Assembly: GCF_022524485.1 (NCBI RefSeq)
Contig: NZ_JAKXMK010000007.1
Coordinates: 186,001-250,000 of the forward strand
Origin: Pseudonocardia alaniniphila
GTDB lineage: Bacteria > Actinomycetota > Actinomycetes > Mycobacteriales > Pseudonocardiaceae
Reading direction: 5' to 3'
DNA length: 64,000 nucleotides
The notes under the pieces are model-generated. The model saw only the letters and a program-made list of their open reading frames with translations, did not search any database and was not told where the DNA came from. Each line of letters starts with the position of its first letter. The stretch's first letter is position 1. This document shows, piece by piece, positions 62,514-64,000 of this stretch. The translations under genes were made by a program, and so were the position numbers.

Positions 62514-62619
62514 CAAAATCTGAATCGATGTGAGCTGCGGCAACTATGGTAACGGATGCGGCCCGTCCTGCGTTGGAATAGACGTCGGAGAAACCCCGAA
62601 GCCCAGGAACAGGTGCCCC

Positions 62620-62778
62620 ATGAAGGACGACACCGTCCGCCGCCTCAATGCTCTCGACCAGGAGTACACCGCGGCCGTCAACTCTGCCGTGGCGGAGGAC
62701 CGCGACGACCTCATCCAGCAGCTCATCGCCGAGTACCCCGACGCGGCTCTGGAGATCATGAACGACGAGGCGGCCTGA
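62620..62778 (+). CDS. Conserved-looking 52-residue acidic protein
   Basis: Not named. A 52-residue protein (KDDTVRRLNALDQEYTAAVN and EDRDDLIQQLIAEYPDAALE) predicted to form two or three helices. AGGAACAGG precedes the ATG at 62620. Its last 23 bases overlap the 3' end of the convergent glycosyltransferase gene. Small acidic helical proteins like this are common in actinobacteria and usually lack a known role. Confidence 0.62.
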   Translation: MKDDTVRRLNALDQEYTAAVNSAVAEDRDDLIQQLIAEYPDAALEIMNDEAA

Positions 62779-64000
62779 TCACCGCCACGGGCGCGCTGCG
62801 TCCGAAGACGTTGCCAGTAGGAATCTTCGGCCGACCCAGCTGGGTCGGCCCCTCTACGGGTGCTGCCGCGTACACCGCAGCGGTACCTGCGGCGATACGG
62901 GCCCAGTCGAAGTCGACGGCGAGCCGTGCCCGTGCCGTGTCAGCGCGCCGTGCCGCGGCCTCCGGGTCGTCGAGCACGGCGCCGACCGCGCCTGCGAGCG
63001 CCGTGACGTCCCCCGGCGCGAACGACAGCCCGGTCTTCCCGTCGACCACCACCTCGCCCAGGCCGCCCGCCGTCGATGCCACGAGTGGCGCTCCGGCCGC
63101 CGCCGTCTCCAGGGCCACGATCCCGAACGGCTCGTAGCGGCTCGGCAGCACCACCACGTCGACGGCCGCCAGCAAGGCCACCAGATCCTCGTCCGGCAGA
63201 TGCCCGAGAAACTCGACGCTCCGTCGCACCCGGTGCGTCCGTGCCGTCCCCACGAGCATCTCCGTGGCGGTCCCTGTGCCCGCTATCAGCGCCTTCGTGC
63301 CCGCGTGCGCGCGACGGACCCTGGGCAGCGCCGCGATCAGGTCCTGCACGCCCTTCTCGTACTCCAAGCGTCCGAAGTAGAGGAGTAATGGTTCCCCGCC
63401 GCGTGCGAACCGCTGCCGGGCGGCCGCGACACGGGACTCGTCAGCGCGCCAGCGCCGGGGCGAAATGCCGTTGTGCAGCACGGCGATGCGGGTGGGATCC
63501 AGCTCGAACAGCTCGGCGGCTTCGTCGCGCATCGCCGTCGAACACGTGATCACGGTGTCCGCCCGGTTGGCGAGCCACCACTCCGTGGAGTGCACCTGGC
63601 GGCTCAGTGGCGAGGACAGCCATCCCGCGTACCGGCCCGCTTCGGTGGCGTGGATGGTGGCCACGAGCGGCACGCCGAACACGTCCGCCAGCGCGATGGC
63701 GGGGTGGGCTACGAGCCAGTCGTGGGCGTGGACGACGTCCGGGCGCCATCCCGTGATCCGGGTAAGTGCCGTGCGGAGCAGTGCGTGTCCCATCGCGAGC
63801 GTCCACGCCACCATGTCGCGTTCGAAGTCGAGGTGCGCCGGGTCCTCGGCGACGCGCAAGACCCGCACGCCCTCGACGACCTCGTCGACCGTCGGGTGCG
63901 TGCCGGCGTCGGTGCCGCTCGGCTGCCGGGACAGGACGACGACATCGTGGCCGGCTGCCGCCAGTTCCGTCGCGAGGGCGTGCACGTGCCGGCCCAGGCC
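62756..64000 (-). CDS. GT4 alpha-glucosyltransferase, Rv3032-like (5' end outside window)
   Basis: At least 414 residues; the start is cut off, and the first readable residues are GLGRHVHALATELAAAGHDV. The sequence follows M. tuberculosis Rv3032 through VVLSRQPSGTDAGTHPTVDE, VVHAHDWLVAHPAIALADVF, LLLYFGRLEYEKGVQDLIAA and PSRYEPFGIVALETAAAGAP, the last containing the GT4 EX7E motif. Rv3032 makes alpha-1,4-glucan, especially methylglucose lipopolysaccharide, and partly supports glycogen synthesis. Here, with the GlgE route in the same window, it may supply a parallel alpha-glucan. Its C-terminus overlaps the convergent small gene. Confidence 0.88.
   Translation of the reverse strand, partial: GLGRHVHALATELAAAGHDVVVLSRQPSGTDAGTHPTVDEVVEGVRVLRVAEDPAHLDFERDMVAWTLAMGHALLRTALTRITGWRPDVVHAHDWLVAHPAIALADVFGVPLVATIHATEAGRYAGWLSSPLSRQVHSTEWWLANRADTVITCSTAMRDEAAELFELDPTRIAVLHNGISPRRWRADESRVAAARQRFARGGEPLLLYFGRLEYEKGVQDLIAALPRVRRAHAGTKALIAGTGTATEMLVGTARTHRVRRSVEFLGHLPDEDLVALLAAVDVVVLPSRYEPFGIVALETAAAGAPLVASTAGGLGEVVVDGKTGLSFAPGDVTALAGAVGAVLDDPEAAARRADTARARLAVDFDWARIAAGTAAVYAAAPVEGPTQLGRPKIPTGNVFGRSAPVAVIRPPRRS

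Overview
The window looks like chromosomal DNA of a high-GC actinobacterium, most plausibly Pseudonocardia or a close relative. The evidence is the strong GC bias at third codon positions, many GTG starts, apparently leaderless promoters (TANNNT 6-8 nt before the start codon), and gene content: NucS, the GlgE alpha-glucan pathway, crotonyl-CoA carboxylase/reductase, MacS/NarL two-component genes and a relative of mycobacterial Rv3032. The genus is an inference from memory of gene families. No tRNA, rRNA, CRISPR array, integrase or transposase was recognised.

Layout. 1-1.5 kb: end of an ethanolamine-utilisation block (EutA with a His-rich N-terminus, and a two-cupin protein). 1.6-4.5 kb: MarR/MFS pair and a luciferase-like monooxygenase. 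4.5-5.9 kb: AT-richer non-coding DNA with a possible small zinc-ribbon gene, then a first array of palindromic modules. 5.9-9.7 kb: acyl-CoA dehydrogenase with an unidentified partner, NUDIX hydrolase, WYL regulator carrying an in-frame 33-bp tandem repeat. 9.7-14.0 kb: N-acetylmuramic acid recycling operon (MHS transporter, anmK, RpiR-type regulator, murQ). 14.1-21.9 kb: nucS, a membrane protein, aldehyde dehydrogenase, double-domain 3-hydroxyacyl-CoA dehydrogenase, small proteins (one with a broken partial copy), and a DivIVA-like coiled-coil protein with 11-residue repeats. 22-26.2 kb: ethylmalonyl/methylmalonyl-CoA genes (ccr, epimerase, thiolase, meaB). 26.2-28.1 kb: a second, larger array of imperfect palindromes. 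28.1-36.6 kb: XRE regulator/pentapeptide pair, MarR, thiamine-binding protein, thioredoxin-TPR chaperone, adenosine deaminase, lipoprotein metallopeptidase. 36.7-54.1 kb: alpha-glucan metabolism (glgB, mak, treS, glgE, glgP, glgX), interrupted by a 176-bp pure G/C tract that looks like an assembly artefact. 54-64 kb: ABC ATPase, enoyl-CoA hydratase, methyltransferase, sensor kinase with two response regulators (the second degenerate), nucleoside hydrolase, ribokinase with an internally deleted copy, LbH acyltransferase, and the truncated Rv3032-like glycosyltransferase.

How it works together. TreS isomerises trehalose to maltose, Mak phosphorylates it, GlgE builds linear alpha-1,4-glucan from maltose-1-phosphate, GlgB branches it, and GlgP and GlgX degrade it. 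The Rv3032-like enzyme may supply another alpha-glucan or a methylglucose-type polysaccharide. Ccr, the epimerase, the thiolase, the 3-hydroxyacyl-CoA dehydrogenase and MeaB fit acetate/butyrate assimilation through ethylmalonyl-CoA and methylmalonyl-CoA mutase. AnmK and MurQ recycle cell-wall amino sugars.

Most unusual content. Two different arrays of about 65-70-bp palindromic modules that share TGATCA-type ends each lie between the 3' ends of convergent genes (5.24-5.89 kb and 26.2-28.06 kb). The second shows a higher-order period of about 250 bp. I do not recognise either as a named repeat family.
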